Origin: Kineococcus sp. NBC_00420
Lineage (GTDB): Bacteria; Actinomycetota; Actinomycetes; Actinomycetales; Kineococcaceae
Length of the DNA stretch: 64,000 bases
Assembly: GCF_036021035.1 (NCBI RefSeq)
Contig: NZ_CP107930.1
Location: forward strand, 930,001-994,000
Direction: 5' to 3'
The position numbers and the translations under genes are program-made. Numbering within the stretch: position 1 is the first letter of the stretch; each line of letters opens with the position of its first letter. The notes beneath the pieces are model-generated. The model was not told where the DNA came from, ran no database searches, and saw only the letters and a program-made list of their open reading frames with translations. This document shows positions 17,139-26,395 of this stretch, piece after piece.

Positions 17139-18203
17139 GTGACCACCACGCCCGACGCCCCACCGTTCGCCGCGTTCGCCGCGTTGCGCCGTGGCGATCC
17201 CGCCCCGGACTGGATCTCCACGTCGGTGCGCGCCGCCTGGGACCTGCCCACGAGCAGTTCCCTCACCCTCATCGCGGTGTCCGAGAACGCGACGTTCCGG
17301 ATCGACGTCGACGGCCTCCCGACCGCGGTCCTGCGGGTCCACCGGCCCGGCTACGTCGCCGACCCGACGCAGATCGCCGCGGAACTCACCTGGGTGAGGG
17401 CCATCGCCGCGGAGACCTCAGTCCGGGTCCCCGACGTCCTGCCCCTCGCGGACGGTTCCCTCGTCCACGAGGTCCTCGACGGCGCGGGTGCCCGCTGGTT
17501 CGCCGTGGCGTTCGCGTTCGTCCGGGGCGAGATCCTCGAGGACACCCTCGCCGGCGCGGGTCTGGAGGACGCCACCCTGCGCCGCACCTACGCCGAGATC
17601 GGCGCCACCACGGCCGCCCTGCACGACCACGTCGACGGGTGGACGCCGCCCGCCGGGTTCAGCCGGTTCGGCTGGGGCCTCGACGACGCGCTGGGAGCGG
17701 GAAGCCGCTGGGGCGACTGGCGCGGCGCGGCGTTGTCCCCGGAGCAGCTCGCCGTCTGCGAACGGGCCGAGACCGCCGCGCGGGAGGTCCTCGCCGGGGT
17801 CGCGGAGTCCCCCGCGTCGAGCGGGCTCGTGCACGCCGACCTGCGGCCCTCCAACATCATGGTCGACACCACGGGCCGGTTGACCGTCATCGACTTCGAC
17901 GACTGCGGGACGTCGCGGTTGCTGTGGGACTTCGCCGCGGCGCTGAGCTTCATCGAGCACGAACCGTTCGCCCCGACCATCGCCGCGGCCTGGCTGGAGG
18001 GGTACCGCTCCATGCGCGCGGTCTCCGAGGAGGACCTGGCCGTCGCGACGGCGCTGTCGACGGTGCGCCGGTTGCAGATGCTCGGCTGGACCACGACCCA
18101 CCGCGAGGACGCGTTGCCGCCGGCGGTGTGGGCCGCGCAGGTGCCGGGCACCGCGGAGGTCGCGCAGCGCTACCTGGACCGCCCGGACTGGCTGCTGCGC
18201 TGA
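17139..18203 (+). CDS. APH-family small-molecule kinase
   Basis: A 354-residue aminoglycoside-phosphotransferase-fold kinase. The catalytic loop is HADLRPSNIM (H232, D234) and the metal-binding motif is DFDDCG (D252), both intact. The N-lobe has VSENATFRIDVDG and AVLRVHRPGY, the beta strands with the ATP-binding lysine position replaced by Arg, as in some homoserine-kinase-like members. GTG start with GGAG at 17131. Divergent from the phospholyase-like gene, it may phosphorylate an amino alcohol that the PLP enzyme then cleaves (inference). TspO-like gene follows after 35 bp. Confidence 0.85.
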   Translation: MTTTPDAPPFAAFAALRRGDPAPDWISTSVRAAWDLPTSSSLTLIAVSENATFRIDVDGLPTAVLRVHRPGYVADPTQIAAELTWVRAIAAETSVRVPDVLPLADGSLVHEVLDGAGARWFAVAFAFVRGEILEDTLAGAGLEDATLRRTYAEIGATTAALHDHVDGWTPPAGFSRFGWGLDDALGAGSRWGDWRGAALSPEQLAVCERAETAAREVLAGVAESPASSGLVHADLRPSNIMVDTTGRLTVIDFDDCGTSRLLWDFAAALSFIEHEPFAPTIAAAWLEGYRSMRAVSEEDLAVATALSTVRRLQMLGWTTTHREDALPPAVWAAQVPGTAEVAQRYLDRPDWLLR

Positions 18204-18238
18204 CGTGCGCAGCGCCCGTCCAGCGGCGAGGATCGGGC

Positions 18239-19042
18239 GTGACCAGCGACGCGGTGTCCAGCAGCGGTTCCTCCGACGCCCTGCGTCAGGTGGTGGTCGT
18301 CACCAGTGCCGTGCTCGGCATCGCCGGGGCGACGGTGGGGTCGGGGGCCTTCGGGGGCACGCCGATCGCCTCGGCCGCAGGCGGTGCGCTCTCCGCGGAC
18401 GCGACGCTGGTGGCCCCGGCCGGGCCCGCGTTCGCGATCTGGAGCGTCGTCTACACGGGGCTGGTGGGGCTGACGGTGTGGCAGGCGCTGCCCGCGCACC
18501 GCGACGACGCCCGACAGCGCTCCACGGGGTGGCTCACCGCCGCCTCGCTGGTGCTCAACGCGGTCTGGATCGGGACGGTGCAGGCCGGGCAGGTCGAACT
18601 CTCCGTGCTGGTCATCGTCGTGCTGCTGGTGGTCCTGGTGGCGACCTTCGGTCGGCTGCTGCGGGAGCGACCGGCGTCGCGCGTCGAGGCCGTGCTGGTC
18701 GACGGGACGATGGGGTTGTACCTGGGCTGGGTGTCGATCGCGACCGTCGCGAACGTGGCCGCGGTCCTGCGCGACAAGGGCCTCACGTCGGCGGAACCCG
18801 CCTGGGCGGTCGGGGTGCTGACGGTGGCGGCCGGAGTGGGGGTCCTCACCGCCGTCCGCGGCCGTGGACGCCTCGCCTTCGGGGCGGGCCTGACGTGGGG
18901 ACTGGGCTGGGTCGCGGCGGCCCGCGGCGGCGCCGAGGCGAACACGTCGACGACGGTGGCCGTCGCGGCCGGAGCGGCGGCCGTGGTCGTCGCGGGGGCG
19001 ACGGTGCTGGCGCGCTGGCGGGGACGGACGCTCCGCGGCTGA
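18239..19042 (+). CDS. TspO/tryptophan-rich sensory-type membrane protein
   Basis: A 267-residue integral membrane protein with about seven hydrophobic segments. Features resembling the TspO/MBR group are GPAFAIWSVVYTGLVGLTVW, LVLNAVWIGTVQAG and MGLYLGWVSIATVANV. It is longer than classical five-helix TspO proteins (about 160 residues), so I treat it as a distant relative of unknown ligand. GTG start at 18239, 35 bp after the kinase gene, so probably co-transcribed. Converges on proS with only 30 bp between stops. Confidence 0.75.
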   Translation: MTSDAVSSSGSSDALRQVVVVTSAVLGIAGATVGSGAFGGTPIASAAGGALSADATLVAPAGPAFAIWSVVYTGLVGLTVWQALPAHRDDARQRSTGWLTAASLVLNAVWIGTVQAGQVELSVLVIVVLLVVLVATFGRLLRERPASRVEAVLVDGTMGLYLGWVSIATVANVAAVLRDKGLTSAEPAWAVGVLTVAAGVGVLTAVRGRGRLAFGAGLTWGLGWVAAARGGAEANTSTTVAVAAGAAAVVVAGATVLARWRGRTLRG

Positions 19043-19072
19043 GCGCCGCCCCCTCCCCCCGGCCCGTGCCGT

Positions 19073-20833
19073 TCAGCCCCGGACGGTCCGCACCACGGTG
19101 GTGACGGCGTCGTCGAGGGCGATCTGCTCGGAGTCGCCGCTGCGACGGTCCTTGAGCTCGACCTGCCCCTCGGCGAGGCCCTTGCCGACGACGAGGATCG
19201 TCGGGACCCCGACGAGCTCGGCGTCCTTGAACTTCACGCCGGGCGAGACCTTGGGACGGTCGTCGTAGAGGACCTCGACGCCCTGCGCCTCGAGTTCCCC
19301 GGCGAGGCGCTCCGCGGTCGCGAAGATCTCCGGGTCCTTGCCGGTCGCGACCACGTGGACGTCGTAGGGCGCGAGGACCCGCGGCCAGACGAGGCCCTTG
19401 TCGTCGTGGTTGCCCTCGGCGACGCACGCCATCGCGCGGGTGACACCGACGCCGTAGGAACCCATGGTGACGACGACCTGCTTGCCGTTCTCGTCGAGCA
19501 CCTTGAGGTCCAGGGCCTGCGCGAAGCGGCGACCGAGGGCGAAGATGTGCGCGATCTCGATGCCGCGGGCCAGTTCCAGCGGTCCGGAACCGTCGGGGGC
19601 GGGGTCGCCGGCCTTGACCTCGGCGGCCTCGACGACGCCGTCGGGGGTGAAGTCGCGGCCCGCGACGAGGTCGAAGACGTGCTTGCCGTCGACGTCGGCC
19701 CCGGTGATCCAGGCGGACCCGTCGACGACGCGGGGGTCGACGAGGTAGCGGATCCCGCTGGCGTTCTCGGAACCGAGGACGCCGGGCCCGATGTAGCCCT
19801 TGACCAGCGCGGGGTTCTTCGCGAAGTCGGCCGCCTCGAAGGCCTCGACCTCGGCGGGCGACACGGCCGCCTCGAGGCGCTTGGTGTCGACCTCGCGGTC
19901 ACCGGGGACGCCGACGGCCAGCGGTTCCCGGGTGCCGTCGGGGTGCTTGAGCACGACGATGACGTTCTTCAGCGTGTCCGCCGCCGTCCAGGGCCGGTCG
20001 GCGCGGGGGTGCTTCTCGTTGGCGACGGCGACGAGGGTGTCGATCGTCGGGGTGTCGGGGGTGTCCTCGACGTGGCTGGCGGTCAGGCCGTCGAAGGGGA
20101 TGGCGGGCGGCGCGAGCGTGGTCACGGCCTCGGCGTTCGCGGCGTAGCCGCCGGGCGAGCGGACAAAGGTGTCCTCCCCGATGGGCGTGGGGTGCAGGAA
20201 CTCCTCGCTGCGCGAACCGCCCATGGCCCCCGACACCGCCGAGACGATGACAAACTCCAGCCCGAGGCGGGCGAAGATCTTGATGTAGGCGTCGCGGTGC
20301 TGCTCGTAGGACGTCTCGAGCCCGGCGTCGTCGACGTCGAAGCTGTAGGAGTCCTTCATGACGAACTCGCGGCCGCGGATGATGCCCGCGCGGGGCCGCG
20401 CCTCGTCGCGGTACTTCGTCTGGATCTGGTAGATCGAGAGCGGGAGGTCCTTGTACGAGGAGTACAGGTCTTTGACCAGGAGGGTGAACATCTCCTCGTG
20501 CGTGGGCGCGAGCAGGTAGTCGGCGCCCTTGCGGTCCTTCAGCTTGAAGATGCCGTCGCCGTAGTCGGTCCAGCGGTTCGTCGCCTCGTAGGGCTCACGG
20601 GGCAGCAGCGCGGGGAAGTGGACCTCCTGCGCGCCGGAGGCGTTCATCTCCTCGCGGACGACGTCCTCGATCTTGCGCAGGACGCGGAGCCCCAGCGGCA
20701 GCCAGGTGTAGATGCCCGGCGCGGCCCGCCGGATGTAGCCCGCCCGCACCAGCAGCTTGTGGCTGGCCACCTCGGCCTCGACGGGGTCCTCCCGCAGGGT
20801 CCGCAGGAACAGGGTCGACATCCGCATCAGCAC
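19073..20833 (-). CDS. proS: Prolyl-tRNA synthetase (bacterial type, with editing domain)
   Basis: ProRS charges tRNA-Pro. The 586-residue product has class II motif 1 ([20 protein letters not shown]), motif 2 ([20 protein letters not shown]) and motif 3 ([16 protein letters not shown]). A long INS-type editing domain sits between motifs 2 and 3 ([13 protein letters not shown], then [12 protein letters not shown]), and an anticodon-binding domain ends the protein ([16 protein letters not shown]). GTG 20833 gives [13 protein letters not shown], similar to mycobacterial ProRS; ATGs at 20827 and 20821 are alternatives. Confidence 0.96.
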   Translation of the reverse strand: MLMRMSTLFLRTLREDPVEAEVASHKLLVRAGYIRRAAPGIYTWLPLGLRVLRKIEDVVREEMNASGAQEVHFPALLPREPYEATNRWTDYGDGIFKLKDRKGADYLLAPTHEEMFTLLVKDLYSSYKDLPLSIYQIQTKYRDEARPRAGIIRGREFVMKDSYSFDVDDAGLETSYEQHRDAYIKIFARLGLEFVIVSAVSGAMGGSRSEEFLHPTPIGEDTFVRSPGGYAANAEAVTTLAPPAIPFDGLTASHVEDTPDTPTIDTLVAVANEKHPRADRPWTAADTLKNVIVVLKHPDGTREPLAVGVPGDREVDTKRLEAAVSPAEVEAFEAADFAKNPALVKGYIGPGVLGSENASGIRYLVDPRVVDGSAWITGADVDGKHVFDLVAGRDFTPDGVVEAAEVKAGDPAPDGSGPLELARGIEIAHIFALGRRFAQALDLKVLDENGKQVVVTMGSYGVGVTRAMACVAEGNHDDKGLVWPRVLAPYDVHVVATGKDPEIFATAERLAGELEAQGVEVLYDDRPKVSPGVKFKDAELVGVPTILVVGKGLAEGQVELKDRRSGDSEQIALDDAVTTVVRTVRG

Positions 20834-20934
20834 GACCCCAGGGTATCGGCGCGGCTCCACCGGCTTCACCACCGTCGTCGGCGGCCGGGCCGGCACCCAC
20901 GGCCTCACCCATCGGTGTCACCACGTGGAGTGAA

Positions 20935-20986
20935 CCGTCGGTGCGACGATCCTGGCGCCAGGGCACCGGCGTCGTCGCACCGACGG
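20935..20986 (-). terminator. Nested inverted repeat, probable terminator
   Basis: A perfect 15-bp inverted repeat (CCGTCGGTGCGACGA at 20935-20949 and its complement at 20972-20986) encloses a 22-nt loop. The loop itself holds the perfect palindrome CCTGGCGCCAGG (20951-20962). It lies between the small hypothetical gene ending at 21039 and the proS start, so it probably terminates the former or forms part of the proS leader. Confidence 0.6.
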
Positions 20987-21038
20987 CTCTCCCCATCGAC
21001 CGGTGATGTGCCTGACCTCGCCGGCCGCACCGCACCAC

Positions 21039-21482
21039 TCAATCGAAGAGGCGCTCGGAACGGGAGGACACCGCCGTGTTGCCCAACACGATCATCGAGC
21101 GCCGGAAGCGACCGGCACGACCGTAGCGCTGGACGAAGACGTAGCCGGGTTCGCCGCTGTCGTCGCAGCCGTCGACGAAGACGGCGTCGGTACGCACACC
21201 GTCGACGGTCACGTAGCCGTCCCAGGCGACACAGGCCATGCGCACGCCGGTCTCCTGCTGGACGACGAACCGCACCTGCTCCTGGGCCAGCACCAGATCC
21301 TGCTCCACGACCTGGTGGAACGTGCTCCCACCCGCTCCGTCCACGATGGCGAAGGGAACGAGCGGACCGCCTCGGGGAACGACACGCGAGGTGGCGTGAT
21401 CCACAGCCTCCAGGAGGAACTCGAGCAGCTCCTGCCCGGGTAGTTCCACAGCACCGACCTGTTCGACGCCTTCGTCCGACAC
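21039..21482 (-). CDS. Hypothetical protein (147 aa)
   Basis: I do not recognise a family. The protein is soluble and acidic, without signal peptide or membrane helix. Its composition is protein-like, with blocks VVPRGGPLVPFAIVDGAGG, VRMACVAWDGYVTVDG and RTDAVFVDGCDDSGEPGYVF. The pattern of short beta strands suggests a small alpha/beta domain. Start GTG at 21482. It sits between the DUF4081 GNAT and proS on the same strand, with hairpins on both sides, so it is probably its own transcription unit. A GAGATC-n9-GATCTC repeat (21512-21532) lies just upstream and might be an operator. Confidence 0.7.
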   Translation of the reverse strand: MSDEGVEQVGAVELPGQELLEFLLEAVDHATSRVVPRGGPLVPFAIVDGAGGSTFHQVVEQDLVLAQEQVRFVVQQETGVRMACVAWDGYVTVDGVRTDAVFVDGCDDSGEPGYVFVQRYGRAGRFRRSMIVLGNTAVSSRSERLFD

Positions 21483-21591
21483 GCCGTCCCCCAGACCCCG
21501 ACCCGCGGGCGGAGATCGCCCCCTCTGATCTCGGTCGGTGCAGACAGACCTTGAGCACGTCCGGGCAGCCGCGTCGAGCTGCCGGGAGGGA

Positions 21592-22482
21592 TCAGAACAG
21601 GACGGTGGCGAACGAACCCACCTCGCGGAACCCGACGCGGCGGTAGGCGGCGAGCGCCCTGGCGTTGTAGTCGTTGACGTACAACGACACCGAGGTGACC
21701 CCGTCGGCGAAGGCGGCTTCGCAGACGGCGGCCATGCCGGGTTCGGAGAGCCCCTCGCCGCGGCGGTGCGGGGGGACCCAGACCCCTTGCACCTGGACGA
21801 CTCTCGGCGACACCGCGCCGAGTTCGGCCTTGAACACGACCTCGGGGCCGGAGCGGCCGACGTCGATGCGGACGAAGCTCCGACCCGTGGAGACGAGTTC
21901 GGCGATGCGGGCGCGGTAGGCGCCGCCGCCGTCGGGCGGGGCGGGGGCGTACCCGATCTCCTCGGTGAACATCGCGACGCAGGCGGGGACGACGAGGTCG
22001 AGTTCGCGCAGCGTCGCCCTGCGCACGGCCGGGTCGGGCTCCACCAGGGGCGCTGAGTCGCAGACCATCAGCGGCTGGTTGGCGCGGACCTCGCGGACGC
22101 CGCGCCAGTGCGGTTCGAGGCGTTGCCACAGGGCCAGGACGGGTTCCGCCGGCCCGACGAGGGAGGAACAGCGTCGGCCCTCGGCGCGGGCGTGCGCGGC
22201 GAACGCGTCGAGGGCCGCGGGGGTCGCCTCGACGGGTACGAGGTTCGCCCCGGCCCAGCAGGCGGAGACGAGCTGCCCGTCCTCGAACCAGCCCCAGACC
22301 TGCCCGCCAAGGTCGCTGCCTGGACGGGCCACCAGCCCCAGCAGGCGGGCGGAGACGAAGAGGTTCGCGACGGGATCGCGCTCGCACAGCCGCAGCAGGG
22401 CGGGAGCGTCGGCCCCCCCGAGCACGCGCAGGGTCCCGGACGCCGAGGTGCCGCGTGCGGCGGCGGAGTTGGTCAGGGACAC
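21592..22482 (-). CDS. GNAT acetyltransferase with DUF4081 domain
   Basis: A 296-residue protein with an N-terminal DUF4081-like half (PALLRLCERDPVANLFVSAR, then GWFEDGQLVSACWAGANLVP) and a C-terminal GNAT domain. The acetyl-CoA loop is VWVPPHRRGEGLSEPGMAA, followed by VSLYVNDYNARALAAYRRVG. The same gene lies next to ispG in mycobacteria (Rv2867c beside gcpE, from memory), supporting the call. GTG start 22482 gives VSLTNSAAARG; the frame is open upstream only through ispG. Substrate unknown. Confidence 0.88.
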   Translation of the reverse strand: MSLTNSAAARGTSASGTLRVLGGADAPALLRLCERDPVANLFVSARLLGLVARPGSDLGGQVWGWFEDGQLVSACWAGANLVPVEATPAALDAFAAHARAEGRRCSSLVGPAEPVLALWQRLEPHWRGVREVRANQPLMVCDSAPLVEPDPAVRRATLRELDLVVPACVAMFTEEIGYAPAPPDGGGAYRARIAELVSTGRSFVRIDVGRSGPEVVFKAELGAVSPRVVQVQGVWVPPHRRGEGLSEPGMAAVCEAAFADGVTSVSLYVNDYNARALAAYRRVGFREVGSFATVLF

Positions 22483-22528
22483 TCCCGCATCCTGCCCGGT
22501 CGAGCCCGGATGGTCGAGACCGGGGCGC

Positions 22529-23689
22529 TCAGCTGACGGAGACGACCGGGGCCCCGGCGCTCGCGTCGTCCTCGGGCTCGCCCATCTCGGCGGCCAGTCG
22601 GTTGGCCTCCTCGATGAGGGTCGCGACGATGTCGTGCTCGGGGACGGTCTTGATGACCTCGCCCCGCACGAAGATCTGGCCCTTGCCGTTGCCGCTGGCC
22701 ACGCCGAGGTCGGCCTCGCGGGCCTCCCCCGGGCCGTTGACGACACAGCCCATGACCGCCACGCGCAGCGGGACCGTCAGGCCTTCCAGGCCCTCGGTCA
22801 CCGCGTCGGCCAGGGAGTAGACGTCGACCTGGGCCCGCCCGCAGGAGGGGCAGGAGACGATCTCGAGCTTGCGGGGGCGCAGGTTCAGCGACTGCAGGAT
22901 CTGGATGCCGACCTTGACCTCCTCGACCGGCGGCGCCGAGAGGGACACGCGGATCGTGTCGCCGATGCCCCGGGACAGCAGCGCCCCGAAGGCGGTCGCG
23001 GACTTGATCGTGCCCTGGAAGGCGGGACCGGCCTCGGTCACCCCGAGGTGCAGCGGCCAGTCGCCCCGCTCGGCGAGGAGCTCGTAGGCGCGGACCATGA
23101 TCACCGGGTCGTTGTGCTTGACCGAGATCTTGAAGTCGTGGAAGTCGTGCTCCTCGAAGAGCGAGGCCTCCCACACGGCGGACTCGACGAGCGCCTCGGG
23201 CGTCGCCTTGCCGTACTTCTCCAGCAGGCGCGGGTCGAGGGACCCGGCGTTGACGCCGATGCGGATCGAGACGCCCGCGTCCTTGGCGGCCTTCGCGATG
23301 TCCTTGACCTGGTCGTCGAACTTGCGGATGTTGCCCGGGTTCACGCGCACCGCGCCGCAGCCGGCGTCGATGGCCGCGAAGACGTACTTCGGCTGGAAGT
23401 GGATGTCGGCGATGACCGGGATCTGCGACTTCTTCGCGATGATCGGCAGCGCCTCGGCGTCCTCGTTGGTCGGGCAGGCGACCCGGACGATGTCGCAGCC
23501 GGACGCGGTCAGCTCGGCGATCTGCTGCAGCGTGGCGTTGATGTTCGTCGTCGGGGTGGTGGTCATCGACTGCACCGAGACGGGCGAGTCGCTGCCGACG
23601 CCCACCTTGCCCACCTGGATCTGGCGCGTCCTGCGACGGGGGGCCAGGACGGGGGGCGGGAGGGCGGGGAGACCGAGGCTGACGCTCAC
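22529..23689 (-). CDS. ispG: 4-hydroxy-3-methylbut-2-en-1-yl diphosphate synthase IspG
   Basis: IspG (GcpE) is the [4Fe-4S] enzyme that makes HMBPP from MEcPP in the MEP pathway. The 386-residue product has the TIM-barrel N half ([35 protein letters not shown]) and a ferredoxin-like C half. The cluster cysteines lie in [11 protein letters not shown] and [13 protein letters not shown], with the Glu ligand in GPGEA. GTG start 23689 gives [20 protein letters not shown], the usual actinobacterial beginning. It follows rip1 by 74 bp. Confidence 0.97.
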   Translation of the reverse strand: MSVSLGLPALPPPVLAPRRRTRQIQVGKVGVGSDSPVSVQSMTTTPTTNINATLQQIAELTASGCDIVRVACPTNEDAEALPIIAKKSQIPVIADIHFQPKYVFAAIDAGCGAVRVNPGNIRKFDDQVKDIAKAAKDAGVSIRIGVNAGSLDPRLLEKYGKATPEALVESAVWEASLFEEHDFHDFKISVKHNDPVIMVRAYELLAERGDWPLHLGVTEAGPAFQGTIKSATAFGALLSRGIGDTIRVSLSAPPVEEVKVGIQILQSLNLRPRKLEIVSCPSCGRAQVDVYSLADAVTEGLEGLTVPLRVAVMGCVVNGPGEAREADLGVASGNGKGQIFVRGEVIKTVPEHDIVATLIEEANRLAAEMGEPEDDASAGAPVVSVS

Positions 23690-23763
23690 CCCGCCAGTAT
23701 CAACCCGCACCGGCGCGACCACGACCAGGGGTCGCGGTCTTCACCCGGGGTTCACTGGTCCCG

Positions 23764-25086
23764 TCACTGGTTGAGCGTGACCGGGCGGACGATGTCGGCG
23801 TAGAGCAGCAGGACGCTCATCCCCACCAGGACGATCGACACCCCGTAGGCCAGCGGCATCGCCTTGGCGACGTCGACGGGGCCCGGGTCGGGTCGGCGGC
23901 GCAGCCGGAAGATCGCCTTCTTCACGACCTCCCACAGCGCCCCCGCGATGTGCCCGCCGTCGAAGGGCAGCAGCGGAATCATGTTGAAGACGAAGAGCGC
24001 GACGTTGAGGCCCGCCAGCAGCGACACGATGCGCGAGGTCCGCTCGGCGAGCTCGTCCCCGGGGATGATCGCGGGCTGGGCGTTGAGCTCCCCCGCCAGG
24101 CGACCGATGCCGACGACGCCGATCGGGCCGTTCGGGTCGCGCGGGGCGGAACCGAAGGCGGCCTGGGCGACGTCGTAGAGCCGCTGCGGCAGGCGGACGA
24201 CGATGTTGGCGACGCCCTCGATCTGGGTGCCGACGACGCCGGGGACCTCGCCGAGCGGCGTCCGCACGACGGCGATGCTGGGCGAGACCCCGAGGAAGCC
24301 GACCCGCTCGGTCTCCCCCGTGGCCTTCCCGGTGGCGTCGGTCACGGCGCGTTCGGTGAGGACGGGCGTCGCCGTGATCGGGACCCGCTGCCCGTCGCGC
24401 AGCACGACGAGGTCCACGGCCCGGCCGCCGTCGGCGCGGATCTGCGCCGACAGCGCGTTCCAGTCCTGGACGGGCTTCCCGCCGAACTCGACGATCTCGT
24501 CCCCGGGCCGCAGACCGGCCGCCGCACCGGGGGCGGCGGTGTCGGAGGCGCCGCACGTGGTCGCGGTGCTGCCCGCCGGCAGGACGCACTCGGAGACCGC
24601 GGACAGCGTCGGGACGTAGCCGGGCTGGCCGATGGCGCTGGCGGCGACGGCGGTGAGGACCAGCGCCAGGACGAGGTTGACGAAGGGACCCCCGAACATG
24701 ATGACGATCCGCTGCCACACGGGACGGCGGTAGAACGTCCGGTGCTCCTCGCCGGGTTCGATCTCGACGAAGCTCGCCTGCCGGGCCTCCTCGGCCATCA
24801 GCGCCCAGCGGCCCGTGGTCGAGGCACGGACGCGACCGTCCTCCCCCGGGGGGAACATCCCGATCATCCGGATGTAGCCCCCGAGCGGGATGGCCTTGAC
24901 GCCGTACTCCGTCTCCCCCCGCCGGCGGGAGAACAGGGTGGGGCCGAAACCCACCATGTACTGGACGACCTTGACCCCGAACTTCTTGGCGGGCAGCAGG
25001 TGCCCCACCTCGTGCAGGGCGATCGAGAGGGCGACGCCGATCGCGGCGGCCAGGATCCCCACGACCCACAGCAGCACCGTGGTCAT
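23764..25086 (-). CDS. Site-2 membrane metalloprotease (RseP/Rip1 family, M50)
   Basis: A 440-residue intramembrane zinc protease that performs regulated cleavage of membrane anchors such as anti-sigma factors. The zinc motif HEVGH is in helix 1 (about residues 25-29). The third ligand lies in [13 protein letters not shown] near residue 370, and one PDZ domain lies between ([20 protein letters not shown]). There are four membrane segments. Its ATG overlaps the dxr TGA by 4 bp, the conserved dxr-rip1-ispG arrangement. In mycobacteria the homologue Rip1 controls several sigma factors; the targets here are not visible. Confidence 0.95.
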   Translation of the reverse strand: MTTVLLWVVGILAAAIGVALSIALHEVGHLLPAKKFGVKVVQYMVGFGPTLFSRRRGETEYGVKAIPLGGYIRMIGMFPPGEDGRVRASTTGRWALMAEEARQASFVEIEPGEEHRTFYRRPVWQRIVIMFGGPFVNLVLALVLTAVAASAIGQPGYVPTLSAVSECVLPAGSTATTCGASDTAAPGAAAGLRPGDEIVEFGGKPVQDWNALSAQIRADGGRAVDLVVLRDGQRVPITATPVLTERAVTDATGKATGETERVGFLGVSPSIAVVRTPLGEVPGVVGTQIEGVANIVVRLPQRLYDVAQAAFGSAPRDPNGPIGVVGIGRLAGELNAQPAIIPGDELAERTSRIVSLLAGLNVALFVFNMIPLLPFDGGHIAGALWEVVKKAIFRLRRRPDPGPVDVAKAMPLAYGVSIVLVGMSVLLLYADIVRPVTLNQ

Positions 25087-26276
25087 GCGACGAGCTCGTT
25101 GGCGCGCGCCCGGGCCCAGTCCTCGGCGGCCAGCACGTCCTCGACGTCGCGCGGGTCACCGCCCGGGTGGTGCTCGCCGACGACGCGGGCGAGGGTGTCG
25201 ACGATCCCCAGGAACGGCAGCCGGCCGGCGTGGAAGGCGGCGACGCACTCCTCGTTGGCGGCGTTGAACACCGCGGGGACGGTGGAGCCCCGCCGGCCCG
25301 CCTCGCGGGCCAGGTCGACGGCGGGGAACGCCTCCGCGTCGAGGGGTTCGAAGGTCCAGGACGCGGCCCGCGTCCAGTCGATGCCGGCGGTCGCACCGGG
25401 GACGCGGTCGGGCCAGGCGATCCCCAGCGCGATGGGCAGGCGCATGTCCGGCGGGGAGCACTGCGCCAGCGTGGAGCCGTCGGTGAACTCGACCATGGAG
25501 TGCACGACCGACTGCGGGTGCACGACGACGTCGATCCGGTCGTAGCCGATGCCGAACAGCAGCGAGGCCTCGATGACCTCGAGCCCCTTGTTGACCAGCG
25601 TGGCGGAGTTCGTGGTGACGACCGGTCCCATCGTCCACGTGGGATGGGCCAGCGCCTGCTGCGGGGTGACCTCGGTGAGCTCCTCGCGCCGAGCGCCCCG
25701 GAACGGGCCGCCGCTGGCCGTCACGACCAGTCGGGCGACCTCGTCGGCGCTCCCGCCGCGCAGGGCCTGGGCCAGGGCGGAGTGCTCGGAGTCGACGGGG
25801 ACGATCTGGCCGGGCTTCGCCGCGGCGGTGACCAGCGGCCCCCCGGCGACGAGCGACTCCTTGTTGGCGAGCGCGAGCGTGCGCCCGGTCGCCAGCGCGG
25901 CCAGCGTCGGGCGCAGGCCCACCGAGCCCGTCATGCCGTTGAGGACGACGTCGCAGGGGTGGGTCGCGACCTCGCTCGCGGCCTCCGGGCCGGCGACGAC
26001 GCGGGGCAGCGGCCGCCCGGCCGCCTGCGCGCGCAACGCCTCCTGCAGGGCCGGCAGCGCCTCGCTGCGAGCCACCCCGACGAGGGCGACGCCGTGGTCG
26101 AGGGCCTGGCGGGCCAGCAGCTGCACGTCGGCGCCGCCGGCGGCCAGCGCGACGACGCGGAAGGCTCCCGGGGCGGCCGCGACGACGTCGAGGGCCTGGG
26201 TGCCGATGGAGCCGGTGCTGCCAAGGAGCACCACCTCGCGGGGGGTTCCGCCGGGCGTCTCAGGGGTCGGGCTCAC
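25083..26276 (-). CDS. dxr: 1-deoxy-D-xylulose-5-phosphate reductoisomerase
   Basis: Dxr (IspC) converts DXP to MEP with NADPH. The 397-residue product has the NADPH motif [16 protein letters not shown] (about residues 17-32), the [14 protein letters not shown] block, and the metal/substrate residues in [33 protein letters not shown] and [14 protein letters not shown]. Start GTG 26276 ([10 protein letters not shown]). First gene of the dxr-rip1-ispG unit, overlapping rip1 by 4 bp. With dxs at the left edge, three MEP-pathway genes lie within 26 kb. Confidence 0.97.
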   Translation of the reverse strand: MSPTPETPGGTPREVVLLGSTGSIGTQALDVVAAAPGAFRVVALAAGGADVQLLARQALDHGVALVGVARSEALPALQEALRAQAAGRPLPRVVAGPEAASEVATHPCDVVLNGMTGSVGLRPTLAALATGRTLALANKESLVAGGPLVTAAAKPGQIVPVDSEHSALAQALRGGSADEVARLVVTASGGPFRGARREELTEVTPQQALAHPTWTMGPVVTTNSATLVNKGLEVIEASLLFGIGYDRIDVVVHPQSVVHSMVEFTDGSTLAQCSPPDMRLPIALGIAWPDRVPGATAGIDWTRAASWTFEPLDAEAFPAVDLAREAGRRGSTVPAVFNAANEECVAAFHAGRLPFLGIVDTLARVVGEHHPGGDPRDVEDVLAAEDWARARANELVA

Positions 26277-26395
26277 CCACCCATCATGACCGGTCGAGGG
26301 CCTCCGCCACGCCCCGTGACCGGCACACTGGGGCGAATCCTCACCGGATCCGCAAGGATGACCCCAGCACCACCGGCACCGGAAGGACACCCGTC

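Noticed and set aside
20905-21558. 217-residue minus-strand ORF overlapping the hypothetical gene at 21039-21482
   Set aside because: Arg/Gly/Ser-rich with no motif and crosses the inverted repeat; the 147-residue frame is much more protein-like.
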